A stretch of DNA of 64,000 nt from Bradyrhizobium sp. CSA112. GTDB taxonomy: Bacteria; Pseudomonadota; Alphaproteobacteria; Rhizobiales; Xanthobacteraceae. Shown here one piece after another: positions 41,479 to 50,004 of this stretch. Position 1 is the first letter of the stretch. Each line of letters begins with the position of its first letter. The DNA lies in contig NZ_JAACFS010000015.1 of the NCBI RefSeq assembly GCF_029051645.1, positions 95,271 to 159,270 on the forward strand. The letters run 5' to 3'. The translations under genes were made by a program, and so were the position numbers. Below the pieces are notes generated by a model. That model did no database searches, had not been told where the DNA came from, and saw nothing but the letters and a program-made list of their open reading frames with translations.

Positions 41479-43257
41479 CTATCGCGCTTCAATGCTGGGC
41501 CGCGCGCTCTCCTGCACCATGAATTGGGCCTTCGCGAGTTCCGCAAAGCGTCCGCCCTTGGCCACCAGTTCATCGAAAGTTCCGCTTTCGATCACGCGGC
41601 CATTGTCGAACATCAGGATGCGGGTGGCATTGCGGATAGTCGAAAGGCGGTGCGCGATCACAAACGTGGTGCGGCCCTTCATCACCTCGTCGAGGGCAGC
41701 GTTGACTTTGGCCTCGGTGACGGCGTCGAGCGCGCTGGTCGCTTCGTCGAGGATCAGGATCGGCGGGTCTTTCAACAGTGCCCGTGCGATCGACAGCCGT
41801 TGCCGCTCGCCGCCAGACAGCATGCGGCCGCGTTCGCCGGCATGGGTTTCGAATTTCTTTTCGCTGCGCTCGATGAATTCCAGCGCCTGCGCACGGCTTG
41901 CGGCGATGCGCATTTCCTCCTCTGTGGCGTCCGGCTTGCCGACCCGCAGATTGTCCGCGATCGAGCGGTTGAACAGCAGCGCCTCCTGGAACACCACGCC
42001 GATGTTCCGCCGCAACGCGGTCAGCTTCAAGGCACGTATATCCATGCCGTCGATCTTGATGATGCCGGACTGCGGATCGAAGGCGCGATGCAACAGCGCG
42101 ATAGCCGTCGACTTGCCAGCGCCGGTCGGGCCGACCAGGGCGATGGTCTGGCCGGGCAGGGCGGTAAACGAAACGTCTTCGACCGCAGGCCGCTTGCCGT
42201 CATAGGAAAACGAGACGTCGTGGAATTCGATGAGCCCGGAAAGCCGTCCGGTGTCAACAGCACCGGGCCGGTCGCGTACCGCCGGCACGGCGTCCAGCAC
42301 GTCGAAAAATTCCTGTAAGCGTGGCGCCTCCATGAATACGCTGTTGATGAAGCTCACCACCTGCTCGAGCTTCTGGATAAGCATGGTCGCGAAGCTCACG
42401 AACATCACGATCTCGCCGACCGTCGTCTGTCCCTGTGCGTGCAGGTAGATGCCGACGGTAAAGATCGCGAGCACGGTGATGGTGGTGGAGGCGCGGGTGA
42501 TGACGGTGACCAGCGCCCACCAGCCCAATACCGGCATCTGCGCGGCGAGCAGCTTGTCGGCGACGAAGCGCAGGCCCTGAACTTCCGCGTCGATCCGCAC
42601 GAAGCTCTGCACCAGCGCGACATTGCCGAGCGCGTCGGAGGCGCGCGCCGACAGATCGCTGTACTGCGCCTCGACCTCGCTCTGCATGCCGTAGGTCTTG
42701 CGCACCACCAGCGTGGTCAGCACCGTGAACACCACGCACAGCACGAACAACAGGATCGCCAGCCGCCAGTTGATGTAGAGCGCTAGCGGCAGCAGCACCA
42801 CCAGCGACAGGATGGCGGCAAAGTGCTCGCGGAAGAAGGCGAGCCAGAGCCGCCACAGCGAATCAGTGCCGTTCAGCATCACCTTCATCAATCGGCCGGA
42901 ATGGGTGCCGGTGTGGAAGGTCAGCGGCAACTGCATGATGTATTCGAAATAATCCGTCAGCACCACCTGACGCTGGCGGTGCGCCAGCTTGTCGGCGTGG
43001 AGCGCGACAATGGCGCTGCAGCCGATGGTGAACAGGCCGAACGCCACCCAGGCCGCCAGCAGGGGCCAGGCCGAGTTCGTCGCCAGCGGTCCGGTCTGCG
43101 GCTTGCGCGAGAGCACGTCGACGATCTTGCCGAACAGCACCGGCTCGGCGAATTGCGCGCCGGCTAGCAGCAGGTTGGCGACGGCGAGAATCCAGCCCAG
43201 CCGCGCCTCCTTGCCGAGCAGCTCGAGGACGCGGGTGTAAAGGCGCAGCATGGACAT
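41479..43257 (-). CDS. ndvA: NdvA-type ABC exporter (cyclic beta-glucan export)
   Basis: A 592-residue half-transporter with six membrane helices in the first 320 residues and an ATPase domain after that: Walker A G-P-T-G-A-G-K-S-T, Q-loop V-F-Q-E-A-L-L-F-N, signature L-S-G-G-E-R-Q-R-L-S, Walker B I-L-I-L-D-E-A-T-S-A-L-D and the H-loop V-I-A-H-R-L-S-T. The opening L-x-L-Y-T-R-V-L-E-L-L-G and the F-H-T-G-T-H-S-G-R-L-M-K-V text fit NdvA/ChvA, which exports cyclic beta-glucans to the periplasm in rhizobia and is needed for osmo-adaptation and symbiosis. No glucan synthase gene (ndvB/C) lies next to it. Confidence 0.93.
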   Translation of the reverse strand: MSMLRLYTRVLELLGKEARLGWILAVANLLLAGAQFAEPVLFGKIVDVLSRKPQTGPLATNSAWPLLAAWVAFGLFTIGCSAIVALHADKLAHRQRQVVLTDYFEYIMQLPLTFHTGTHSGRLMKVMLNGTDSLWRLWLAFFREHFAAILSLVVLLPLALYINWRLAILLFVLCVVFTVLTTLVVRKTYGMQSEVEAQYSDLSARASDALGNVALVQSFVRIDAEVQGLRFVADKLLAAQMPVLGWWALVTVITRASTTITVLAIFTVGIYLHAQGQTTVGEIVMFVSFATMLIQKLEQVVSFINSVFMEAPRLQEFFDVLDAVPAVRDRPGAVDTGRLSGLIEFHDVSFSYDGKRPAVEDVSFTALPGQTIALVGPTGAGKSTAIALLHRAFDPQSGIIKIDGMDIRALKLTALRRNIGVVFQEALLFNRSIADNLRVGKPDATEEEMRIAASRAQALEFIERSEKKFETHAGERGRMLSGGERQRLSIARALLKDPPILILDEATSALDAVTEAKVNAALDEVMKGRTTFVIAHRLSTIRNATRILMFDNGRVIESGTFDELVAKGGRFAELAKAQFMVQESARPSIEAR

Positions 43258-43370
43258 TCGGATAAGGACTCAAAGGAAGCGATTTGCGGCCCTATACTAA
43301 TCCGGGATCGCGGTGGAGAACCAGAGCTGGATGAATCTTGTTCCGATCGCTTTCACTGGTGGACACGCCC

Positions 43371-43490
43371 CCGAACCTCATCCTGAGGAGCGCGCATTGC
43401 GCGCGTCTCGAAGGATGGGCCGCGCACGCCACTCGGGCCTAATGGTTCGAGACGCGCGAAGACGCGCTCCTCACCATGAGGAGTAACACT
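43371..43490. repeat. Palindromic intergenic repeat, family G (CCTCATCCTGAGGAG type)
   Basis: The left arm CCTCATCCTGAGGAGCGCGC and the right arm GCGCTCCTCACCATGAGGAG pair over most of their lengths, with inner GCGCGTCTCGAAGGATGGGC / GGTTCGAGACGCGCGAAGAC. It lies between ndvA and the NMT1-like gene. A single copy was noticed. Confidence 0.8.
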
Positions 43491-43494
43491 TTCC

Positions 43495-44571
43495 CTAGTT
43501 GCTCAATCGCCCGTTGAGCGGCGGCAGGAACTGGTCGTCGAAAATGTCGGAGGCGTGCGGCCGCTTCTGAAACTTGAAATCTTCCGCGACCTGATCGATC
43601 GAGCGATCGAAACGCGCCGGATCGATGGCGCCGATGCCGTTGCGTTTCACCTCGCTGGTCAGGATGTTGTCGCGCAGAATGCTTTGCAGGCGTTCGAGTT
43701 CGAGGTCCTTTGAGCCGCCGTCCATGCGGCTTGCGACTTCGGCCGCGGCGCCTGCAGGGTCCTTGATCGTAAGATGCAGGCCGCCGATCACGGCGCGCAC
43801 GAAGCCCTTCACCGCCTGGGGCTTGGCGGCCGCCAGCGCCGGATTGGCGATAACAGCGAAACCGTAGGCTTCGCAGCCATAGTCGGCGAATTTCAGCACC
43901 GCCAGATCGTCGGCAGGCACGCCCCGATCCCTCAAATTGATTGCCGAGAGATAGGAGAATCCGGTCACGGCGTCGATCTGGCCTGCCGACAGCATCGGTT
44001 CGCGCACCGCGGCGCTGATGCTGCTCTGCTTCACGCTCTTGATGTTGATGCCGTTCTGCTTGGCCACCGCGGGCCACAGCCGGATCGACAGGTCTCCTTC
44101 GGCGGCGCCAAGATTCTTGCCCTCGATGTCCGACAGCATGCGGACGCCGCGGCTCCTGCGGGCGATGATGGTATAGGGCGCCCTGTTGAACAGCACAAAC
44201 ACCGCCTTGATCCTGGGGCCGCCCTGCTTGTCCTTGTCGCGAAACCGCATCAAGGCGTTGATATCGACGAGGGCGAAATCGCTGGTGCCTGCCGCGACGC
44301 GCGCAATCGCGTCGGACGATCCGCTGGCGATGTTGGTCGTGACCGCGAGCGCTTCCGCGCTGAACAGGCCGCCGGCTGCGGCCATCACGAACGGCGCCGC
44401 CGCGGCATCGATCGGACGGTCGAGTGAAAACTGGATCGCGAGCGGAGGCCGGGGCTCGTCCGCGGCCAGGACGTTATTCGCCGTGACCCCCACAATCGCG
44501 CACAGGCCGGCCATGAAAGCCAGAAGAACGCTCAAGTGAGAGCGGATGGCGCTGGTCTTGATAGCACGCAT
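43495..44571 (-). CDS. NMT1/THI5-like ABC transporter substrate-binding protein
   Basis: The product is 358 residues from M-R-A-I-K-T-S-A-I-R with a signal/anchor segment ending V-L-A-A-D. The mature part has Q-F-S-L-D-R, A-A-G-G-L-F-S-A-E-A-L-A-V and G-T-S-D-F-A-L-V-D, the periplasmic-binding-protein type II pattern of nitrate/sulfonate/taurine receptors. Such proteins feed ABC permeases for aliphatic sulfonates or similar compounds. No permease or ATPase gene lies next to it, so it is an orphan receptor. Confidence 0.87.
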   Translation of the reverse strand: MRAIKTSAIRSHLSVLLAFMAGLCAIVGVTANNVLAADEPRPPLAIQFSLDRPIDAAAAPFVMAAAGGLFSAEALAVTTNIASGSSDAIARVAAGTSDFALVDINALMRFRDKDKQGGPRIKAVFVLFNRAPYTIIARRSRGVRMLSDIEGKNLGAAEGDLSIRLWPAVAKQNGINIKSVKQSSISAAVREPMLSAGQIDAVTGFSYLSAINLRDRGVPADDLAVLKFADYGCEAYGFAVIANPALAAAKPQAVKGFVRAVIGGLHLTIKDPAGAAAEVASRMDGGSKDLELERLQSILRDNILTSEVKRNGIGAIDPARFDRSIDQVAEDFKFQKRPHASDIFDDQFLPPLNGRLSN

Positions 44572-44812
44572 CGAGATTACATCAGCATGAGGTGGGGCAA
44601 GTTGCCGCGCCGGTGATGTCTGTTTCGTGACATCGCCAACGGCATTTCTCGCCCTTGGGCGAGCCATTGTGCAGCATCTAACCTGAACCGTCGATGACTG
44701 CCACGATTTTGCCAGGGATCGTTCAGCTGCCGTTCGGATTGGGGAACCTAGTATCCGTTCAGTGGTTAGCTATCTGCGGCCTGTCAGGCCAGCTCCCACG
44801 GAGGATGTCGAG

Positions 44813-45211
44813 ATGTTTGCGCGAAAGGGTGTGTTTTCGTCGATCGGCCGCGCCGGCGCGGTGGCAACGGTCGTAGCAGTGGCGCTGACGGCGGTCGAGC
44901 CGTCGAAGGCTTTTGCCGGCTCCGCGACGTCAGGCAAGGGCGTCACGGCTTCGACCGGGACCAGCGACGCGACCGATATCAGCGCGCGCCGCAGGTATTA
45001 TCGCGGTGGTGGCGGCGCTGCCGCAGCGGCGGCCTTTGCCGGCATCGTCGGCACCGGGCTCGCGATTGCGGCCACCCAGAACCGCCGTGACTATTACTAT
45101 GACCGCCACTACGGCTACTATGGCGGCGGACCGGCCTATTACGGTAGCCCGTATTATCACCGGCCCCGCGCTTATTATTACGGCGGCGGCCCCTACTATG
45201 GCGGCTGGTAA
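44813..45211 (+). CDS. Exported Gly/Tyr-rich protein
   Basis: The product is 132 residues from M-F-A-R-K-G-V-F, with GGAGG ahead of the ATG. A signal peptide ends about A-F-A-G. After an R-R-R-Y-Y-R-G-G-G-G and an alanine-rich hydrophobic segment (A-A-A-A-A-F-A-G-I-V-G-T-G-L-A-I-A-A), the C-terminus is strongly Tyr/Gly-rich with repeated Y-Y-G-G-G-P and Y-Y-x-R-x-Y-Y. This resembles small outer-envelope or membrane proteins of unknown role that occur in multiple copies in Bradyrhizobium. A strong terminator follows. Confidence 0.82.
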   Translation: MFARKGVFSSIGRAGAVATVVAVALTAVEPSKAFAGSATSGKGVTASTGTSDATDISARRRYYRGGGGAAAAAAFAGIVGTGLAIAATQNRRDYYYDRHYGYYGGGPAYYGSPYYHRPRAYYYGGGPYYGGW

Positions 45212-45244
45212 ACGCGATCGCTAAAATCGCAACCGTTAAAGATG

Positions 45245-45277
45245 AATCCACCGGCCGCTCCGGCCGGTGGATTTTTC
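45245..45277 (+). terminator. Rho-independent terminator after the Gly/Tyr-rich gene
   Basis: A perfect 13-base stem, AATCCACCGGCCG with CGGCCGGTGGATT, closes on a three-base loop and runs into ATTTTTCT. It is about 35 bases past the stop codon and also separates the gene from hisE. Confidence 0.93.
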
Positions 45278-45335
45278 TATGGTTGCAGGGGCGGCCGTTA
45301 ACACGCTTGCCATGGCTTTGCATTAGGCTGGAACG

Positions 45336-45875
45336 ATGAGTGATTCGCTCGAACGGCTGTATCAGGCTGTCATCGCGGCCAGGGATCTCGATCCGGCAAC
45401 GTCGCGCACGGCCCGGCTGTTTCAACGCGGCCCCTCCAAGATGGCCAAGAAGCTCGCCGAGGAAGCCATCGAAGTCGTAATCGACGCCGTCAGCGGCAAG
45501 ACAGAGGCGGTGGTCCGCGAGAGCGCCGATCTGCTTTACAACCTGACCGTTCTCTGGGCGGCGGCGGGCGTGAGGCCCGAGGACGTCTGGCGCGAAATGG
45601 AGCGGCGCGAGGATTTGCTCGGCATCGCCGAGAAGCTGCCGAAATCGGCGGTCAAAATGTCCAAAGCCCTTGCGAGCACGGCGACGCCCGCCAAGGCGCT
45701 GCCCAAAACACTGCCCAAAACACTGCCCAAAACACTGCCCAAAACACTGCCCAAAACACTGCCCAAAACACTGCCCAAGACACCGCCCAAGACACTGCCC
45801 AAGGCGACGGCGTCCCCTGCAGTCCGGCGGCGAATTGTCGCGCTGCAAGGCCGCTCCTCGCGTAAACGGCACTAA
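45336..45875 (+). CDS. hisE: Phosphoribosyl-ATP diphosphatase HisE with a tandem-repeat tail
   Basis: HisE hydrolyses PR-ATP to PR-AMP in histidine synthesis. Residues 1-110 form the all-alpha MazG-like fold: L-E-R-L-Y-Q-A-V, K-M-A-K-K-L-A-E-E-A-I-E-V-V-I-D-A, and E-S-A-D-L-L-Y-N-L-T-V-L-W. The family is usually about 105-110 residues; this one is 179. The extra part holds nine units of [L/P]-P-K-T encoded by a 12-base repeat (45699-45806) and a basic end R-S-S-R-K-R-H. The tail may be dispensable or bind nucleic acid; no evidence decides this. A DedA-like gene follows by 45 bases. Confidence 0.93.
   Translation: MSDSLERLYQAVIAARDLDPATSRTARLFQRGPSKMAKKLAEEAIEVVIDAVSGKTEAVVRESADLLYNLTVLWAAAGVRPEDVWREMERREDLLGIAEKLPKSAVKMSKALASTATPAKALPKTLPKTLPKTLPKTLPKTLPKTLPKTPPKTLPKATASPAVRRRIVALQGRSSRKRH
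45699..45806 (+). repeat. Minisatellite of 12-bp units inside hisE
   Basis: Nine contiguous 12-base units, CTGCCCAAAACA and variants ending AAGACA or AAGGCG, encode the L-P-K-T tail. The first six are identical. The eighth begins CCG and reads P-P-K. The block keeps the reading frame because 12 is a multiple of three. Confidence 0.97.
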
Positions 45876-45920
45876 TTCCTCTCGAATTCCGTTCTTTTCC
45901 GGCATGGACAAATCCGCCGC

Positions 45921-46520
45921 ATGATGGTTGATGCGCGCATGCTCAAACGGACCTACGACTGGTGCATCGACGCCGCCGACAAGCCCTATGCGCTCTGGAT
46001 CATGGCGGCCGTATCCTTTGCGGAAAGCTCGTTCTTTCCGATCCCGCCCGACATCATGCTGCTGCCGATGTCGCTGGCACGGCCGAAGAAGGCGTGGTGG
46101 TTCGCGACCGTCTGTACGATCGCGTCGGTTGCCGGCGGCGTGGTCGGATACGCGATCGGCGCGCTGCTCTACGATTCGATCGGGCAATGGCTCATCACGA
46201 TCTACGGGCTCAGCGACAAGGTCGAGACCTTCCGGGCCTCCTATGCCGAATGGGGCGCGGTGATCATCCTCCTGAAGGGCCTGACGCCGATCCCCTACAA
46301 GCTCGTCACCATCACTTCGGGCTTCGCGGGCTACAATATCTGGCTGTTCATCCTGTGCTCCATCGTGGCGCGCGGCGGGCGTTTCTTCATAGTCGCCGTC
46401 CTGCTCAACCGCTACGGCGACCCCATCCGCAAGGAACTTGAGAAGCGGCTCGGGATGTGGGTTGCCATCGGCGCTGTTGTCCTGGTGCTCGGCTTCTACA
46501 TCGCGTTCAAGCTGGTCTAA
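45921..46520 (+). CDS. YqaA-type DedA-family (VTT domain) membrane protein
   Basis: A 199-residue membrane protein with four or five hydrophobic segments. F-A-E-S-S-F-F-P-I-P-P-D-I-M-L-L-P near residue 35 is the conserved DedA/VTT re-entrant segment, and G-L-T-P-I-P-Y-K-L-V-T-I-T-S-G-F-A-G near residue 122 the second. Such proteins are involved in membrane lipid scrambling or homeostasis. The ATG at 45921 is followed by another in-frame ATG at 45924 that could also serve. The next gene, of unknown function, lies 36 bases downstream. Confidence 0.9.
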   Translation: MMVDARMLKRTYDWCIDAADKPYALWIMAAVSFAESSFFPIPPDIMLLPMSLARPKKAWWFATVCTIASVAGGVVGYAIGALLYDSIGQWLITIYGLSDKVETFRASYAEWGAVIILLKGLTPIPYKLVTITSGFAGYNIWLFILCSIVARGGRFFIVAVLLNRYGDPIRKELEKRLGMWVAIGAVVLVLGFYIAFKLV

Positions 46521-46556
46521 CGTTTTGCCGGCATCCCGGCTTCAGGCTACGTTCGT

Positions 46557-47147
46557 GTGATGTTCGATCGAACCGGCCTTTTGCTCAAACTGCTCGGGAC
46601 GCAACTTGCGACCGTGGGCCTCGTTGCGTCCATGCTGGCGCTCTCTGCCGAAGCCGGCTGGCCGCAAGCCGCGCCCCAGCCTACGCTCGGCGTGCAGTCG
46701 CCGGCCCAGCAACCGGTGCCGGCTCAGCCCGAGCCGCAGCAGATCGAGCCGGCCCCGCCGCGACGCGAGGAAAATCCGGGACTGATCAACGAAATCGAAA
46801 AACTGTTCGAGAAATCCAAATCGCTGCTGCAGCCGCTGAAGAGCCCGAGCCAGACCATCGACGATTTCAACGCGCGCACCAAGGACGCCGGCGAGAGCCT
46901 GTCCAACATCGCGAGGCCCTCGATCATGGTGAGCGGGCGCGCGGCCTGCACGGTGGCGGCCAACGGCGCGCCGGACTGCAAGGCCGGGGCCGACCGGCTG
47001 TGCCAGACCAAGGGCTACAAGGAAGGCAAGAGCCTCGATACCGACGCGGCCGAGAAATGCTCGCCGAAAGTGTTCCTGCCCGGCCGCAAGCGCGAGCCGG
47101 GCGACTGCAAGACCGAAAATTACGTGACCCGGGCGCTTTGCCAGTAG
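46557..47147 (+). CDS. Exported protein of unknown function (196 aa)
   Basis: It starts at GTG 46557 or ATG 46560 and has a signal peptide ending S-A-E-A. A Gln/Pro-rich region (about 35-65) leads to coiled-coil-like text (L-I-N-E-I-E-K-L-F-E-K-S-K-S-L-L) and a domain with six cysteines: A-A-C-T-V, P-D-C-K, R-L-C-Q, E-K-C-S, D-C-K-T and A-L-C-Q. The even cysteine count suits disulfides in the periplasm. The family is not recognised. It lies 36 bases after the DedA-like gene. Confidence 0.78.
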   Translation: MMFDRTGLLLKLLGTQLATVGLVASMLALSAEAGWPQAAPQPTLGVQSPAQQPVPAQPEPQQIEPAPPRREENPGLINEIEKLFEKSKSLLQPLKSPSQTIDDFNARTKDAGESLSNIARPSIMVSGRAACTVAANGAPDCKAGADRLCQTKGYKEGKSLDTDAAEKCSPKVFLPGRKREPGDCKTENYVTRALCQ

Positions 47148-47212
47148 CGCCAAAACGCAATACTTGACACTGGAAAGATTGCCTTGTTGGTATGACGTCC
47201 GGCATCTCTAGG

Positions 47213-47257
47213 GCGTGATCCGGAATGGCGGGCGCCAGGCCCGCGATGGGATCACGC
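47213..47257. repeat. Intergenic hairpin with GCGTGATCC arms
   Basis: GCGTGATCC pairs with GGATCACGC, and inside it GGCGGGCGCC and GGCCCGC can pair. TTTC follows. It may act as a terminator for the exported-protein gene. GCGTGATCC arms of this kind occur widely between genes of bradyrhizobia as far as I recall. Confidence 0.65.
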
Positions 47258-47304
47258 TTTCGAACCGTGCCGCGCGTTACGAAACAGATTGAGGATCGCT
47301 TCGA

Positions 47305-48273
47305 ATGTCCATGCCCGCGCTGTTCAAGGGCCGCCTGTCGATACCGGTGATCGGATCGCCCCTGTTCATCATCTCCGTGCCTGATCTCGTGATCGCCCAG
47401 TGCAAGGCCGGCGTGGTCGGATCGTTTCCGGCGCTGAACGCGCGGCCGGCCTCGCTGCTTGACGAGTGGATCGCGCGGATCACGGAAGAACTCGCGGCTT
47501 ACGACAAGGCGCATCCGGAGCGGCCGTCGGCGCCGTTCGCGGTGAACCAGATCGTTCACAAGTCCAACAACCGGCTCGATCACGACCTTGCGGTCTGCGA
47601 GAAGTACAAGGTGCCGATGCTGATCACCTCGCTCGGCGCGCGCGAGGATCTCAACAAGGCGGCGCACGACTGGGGCGGCATCGTCTTCCACGACGTGATC
47701 AACCAGAAATTCGCGCACAAGGCGATCGAGAAGGGCGCCGACGGCCTGATCCTGGTCGCGGCCGGCGCGGGCGGCCATGCCGGCACGATCTCGCCGCTCG
47801 CCTTCGTCGAGGAGACGCGCGCCTGGTTCGACGGACCGATCGCGCTGTCCGGCGCAATCGCCAACGGCCGCGCGATCCGTGCGGCGCGGATTCTCGGCGC
47901 CGACTTTGCCTATATCGGCTCGGCCTTCATCGCGACCGAGGAAGCCAACGCGGTCGAGGGCTACAAGGAGATGATCACGTCCTCGTCGGCGGAAGACATC
48001 GTCTATTCGAACCTGTTCACCGGCGTGCACGGCAACTACCTCAAGCCGTCCATCGTCAACGCCGGTCTCAATCCCGACGATCTGCCGACCTCCGATCCCT
48101 CCAAGATGAGCTTTGGTACCGACGCCTCGGGCGAGCGCAGCAAGCCGAAGGCATGGAAGGAAATCTGGGGTAGCGGTCAGGGTATCGGCGGCATCGGCAA
48201 GGTGATGCCGGCCGCTGAACTGATCGCGCGGTTCAAGAAGGAATATGACGAGGCGGTCGACCCCGCATTGTGA
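47305..48273 (+). CDS. Nitronate monooxygenase family protein (NMO, first copy)
   Basis: The product is 322 residues. FMN-dependent nitronate monooxygenases (2-nitropropane dioxygenase family) oxidise nitronates. The TIM-barrel features are I-P-V-I-G-S-P-L-F near the start, V-V-G-S-F-P-A-L-N, Q-I-V-H-K-S-N-N-R, G-A-D-G-L-I-L-V-A-A-G-A-G-G-H-A-G and A-L-S-G-A-I-A-N-G-R. It precedes a FabG-like SDR gene by about 50 bases on the same strand. A second copy is at 54878-55858. Such enzymes may also act as enoyl reductases, so the substrate is open. Confidence 0.9.
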   Translation: MSMPALFKGRLSIPVIGSPLFIISVPDLVIAQCKAGVVGSFPALNARPASLLDEWIARITEELAAYDKAHPERPSAPFAVNQIVHKSNNRLDHDLAVCEKYKVPMLITSLGAREDLNKAAHDWGGIVFHDVINQKFAHKAIEKGADGLILVAAGAGGHAGTISPLAFVEETRAWFDGPIALSGAIANGRAIRAARILGADFAYIGSAFIATEEANAVEGYKEMITSSSAEDIVYSNLFTGVHGNYLKPSIVNAGLNPDDLPTSDPSKMSFGTDASGERSKPKAWKEIWGSGQGIGGIGKVMPAAELIARFKKEYDEAVDPAL

Positions 48274-48321
48274 TGCGTCTTGCGGGGCGCGCCCCGTCGT
48301 CAACGCGACGGAGGATCGATC

Positions 48322-49056
48322 ATGGTCGGACAGGATCTGAGCGCGCATGTTGCGCTGGTGACGGGCGCGTCCCGCGGCATCGGGGCGGCCGTTGCGCTGG
48401 CGCTGGCCGAGGCCGGCGCCGCAGTCGCGGTGAATTATCGCGAGCGGGCGGACGCCGCCGAAGCCGTCGTCGCCAAGATCAAGGCTGACGGCGGCCGCGC
48501 CATCGCGGTGGCGGCCGACGTCTCGCAGGCCGCGGCCGTTGCCGGCCTGGTCGAACAGGTCGCTTCCGCGCTCGGCCCGATCGACATTCTCGTCAACAAT
48601 GCGGGCCTCGCAATCGTGCGCGGCGTCGATGACCTCACCGAAAATGATTTCGACCGCACCATAGCGGTAAATCTCAAGTCGGCGTTCCTGTGCACGCAAG
48701 CCGTTCTACCCATGATGCGGGCGCGCAAATGGGGCCGGATCGTCAATATCTCCTCGGGCGCGGCCCGCGGCGGCGGTGCCATCGGCGTGCACTACAACGC
48801 TTCCAAGGCCGGCATGGAAGGCCTGACACGCGGCTACGCTGCGCGTCTCGTCAGGGAAGGCATCACCGTCAATGCGGTGGCGCCGTCACTGATCGAAACA
48901 GACATGATGGGCGGCCGGACCGACCTCGCGCGCAACATCCCGCTCGGCCGCATGGGCCAGGCCGAGGAAGTGGCGCAAGCCGTCGCGATGGTGCTCGGCA
49001 ATAGCTACATGACCGGACAGACCATCGTCCTCAATGGCGGCATGGCGTTCATTTGA
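48322..49056 (+). CDS. FabG-like short-chain dehydrogenase/reductase
   Basis: The product is 244 residues from M-V-G-Q-D-L-S-A-H, with GGAGGATC upstream. It is a complete classical SDR: T-G-A-S-R-G-I-G, N-N-A-G, N-I-S-S and Y-N-A-S-K (Tyr-x3-Lys), with the C-terminal G-Q-T-I-V-L-N-G-G-M. N-Y-R-E-R after the second strand suggests NADP(H). It lies after the NMO gene and before a thioesterase gene, which could indicate acyl-CoA chemistry, but its substrate is unknown. Confidence 0.92.
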   Translation: MVGQDLSAHVALVTGASRGIGAAVALALAEAGAAVAVNYRERADAAEAVVAKIKADGGRAIAVAADVSQAAAVAGLVEQVASALGPIDILVNNAGLAIVRGVDDLTENDFDRTIAVNLKSAFLCTQAVLPMMRARKWGRIVNISSGAARGGGAIGVHYNASKAGMEGLTRGYAARLVREGITVNAVAPSLIETDMMGGRTDLARNIPLGRMGQAEEVAQAVAMVLGNSYMTGQTIVLNGGMAFI

Positions 49057-49178
49057 GGCGCCCTCTTGCTCTCCATCTCCTGCGGATGGCGCGGGGCGAT
49101 CTGCCCGCCGTGGCCTCGACTCGTTCCGCCGAACAAGGCAAGAAGCCGTTCCCTTGATCGCACAGGACCTCTCACCCG

Positions 49179-49952
49179 ATGGATGCCATCTTTCGTGTTG
49201 ACGGCAACAACGTCGTCACCAGCCGCTTTGCTGCGGGGCCATGGGACCCGAGCATGCAACACGGTTCGCCGCCGGCGGCGCTGGTGGTGTGGGCGGCGGA
49301 GCGGATTCCGACGCCGGTCGCGATGCGGGTCGCCCGCGTGACCGTCGACCTGATGCGCCCCGTGCCGGTGGCGCCGCTAACGATCGAGAGCGAGGTCTTG
49401 CGCGAGGGACGCAAGATTCAGCTTTGCGCCGTCAGGCTGCTCGCCGGCGGCGTGGTCGCGGTCGGCGCGACCGTGCTGAAGATCAAGGTGCAGGCGCACG
49501 AATTGCCGCCGGAGGCCGGGATATTGCCGGTCGAGCTTCCGGGGCCGGATCAATCGCGCGTCGAGCCGGCGGATTTTTCCTCCAGTCCGTTCGTATCAGG
49601 CATGTCGCTGCGCGCCGCTCGCGGCCGGTTCGGCTCGCCCGGTCCCGGTGCGATCTGGTACCGCGTCGACCGGCCGATCGTGTGGGGATCGCCGGTATCG
49701 CAGGCGATGCGGGCGATGGCGGCGGCGGACTTCTGCAACGGCACCTCGGCCGTGCTGGATTTTCGCGCCTGGACCTTTCTCAACGCCGATCTCACCGTGA
49801 ATTTTGCGCGAGAGCCGGTCGGCGAGTGGATATTGCTCGATGCCGAATCCTGGATCGGCCCCGACGGCGCGGGGCTCGCCATGGCGCGGCTCGCCGACGA
49901 GCGCGGTTATTTCGGCCGCGCGATCCAAAGCCTGGTTATCGAAAAGCGCTGA
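49179..49952 (+). CDS. Acyl-CoA thioesterase-like double-hotdog protein
   Basis: A 257-residue protein with the double hotdog layout of TesB-like enzymes: W-x-P-S-M-Q-H-G-S-P-P-A-A-L-V-V near residue 25 (first hotdog), V-D-L-M-R-P-V-P, then a second hotdog with F-C-N-G-T-S-A-V-L-D near residue 185 and F-L-N-A-D-L-T-V-N-F. It probably cleaves acyl-CoA esters in the cytoplasm. It is third after the NMO and FabG-like genes, in a same-strand row with about 120 bases between. Confidence 0.88.
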   Translation: MDAIFRVDGNNVVTSRFAAGPWDPSMQHGSPPAALVVWAAERIPTPVAMRVARVTVDLMRPVPVAPLTIESEVLREGRKIQLCAVRLLAGGVVAVGATVLKIKVQAHELPPEAGILPVELPGPDQSRVEPADFSSSPFVSGMSLRAARGRFGSPGPGAIWYRVDRPIVWGSPVSQAMRAMAAADFCNGTSAVLDFRAWTFLNADLTVNFAREPVGEWILLDAESWIGPDGAGLAMARLADERGYFGRAIQSLVIEKR

Positions 49953-50004
49953 CCGCAGCTTCAGGCGTGATGAAGCCGCGATCACCGGGATCGCGGCTTC
50001 CTGA

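Noticed and set aside
45699..45806. Possible CRISPR array in hisE
   Set aside because: The 12-base units are contiguous, without spacers, and code for a regular L-P-K-T tail.
47164..47196. Promoter TTGACA ... TATGAC before the first NMO gene
   Set aside because: The spacing is 21 bases, too long for a usual sigma-70 promoter.
46924..48699. Minus-strand frame of 591 codons across the NMO gene
   Set aside because: It runs antisense to two well-supported genes and has typical shadow composition.
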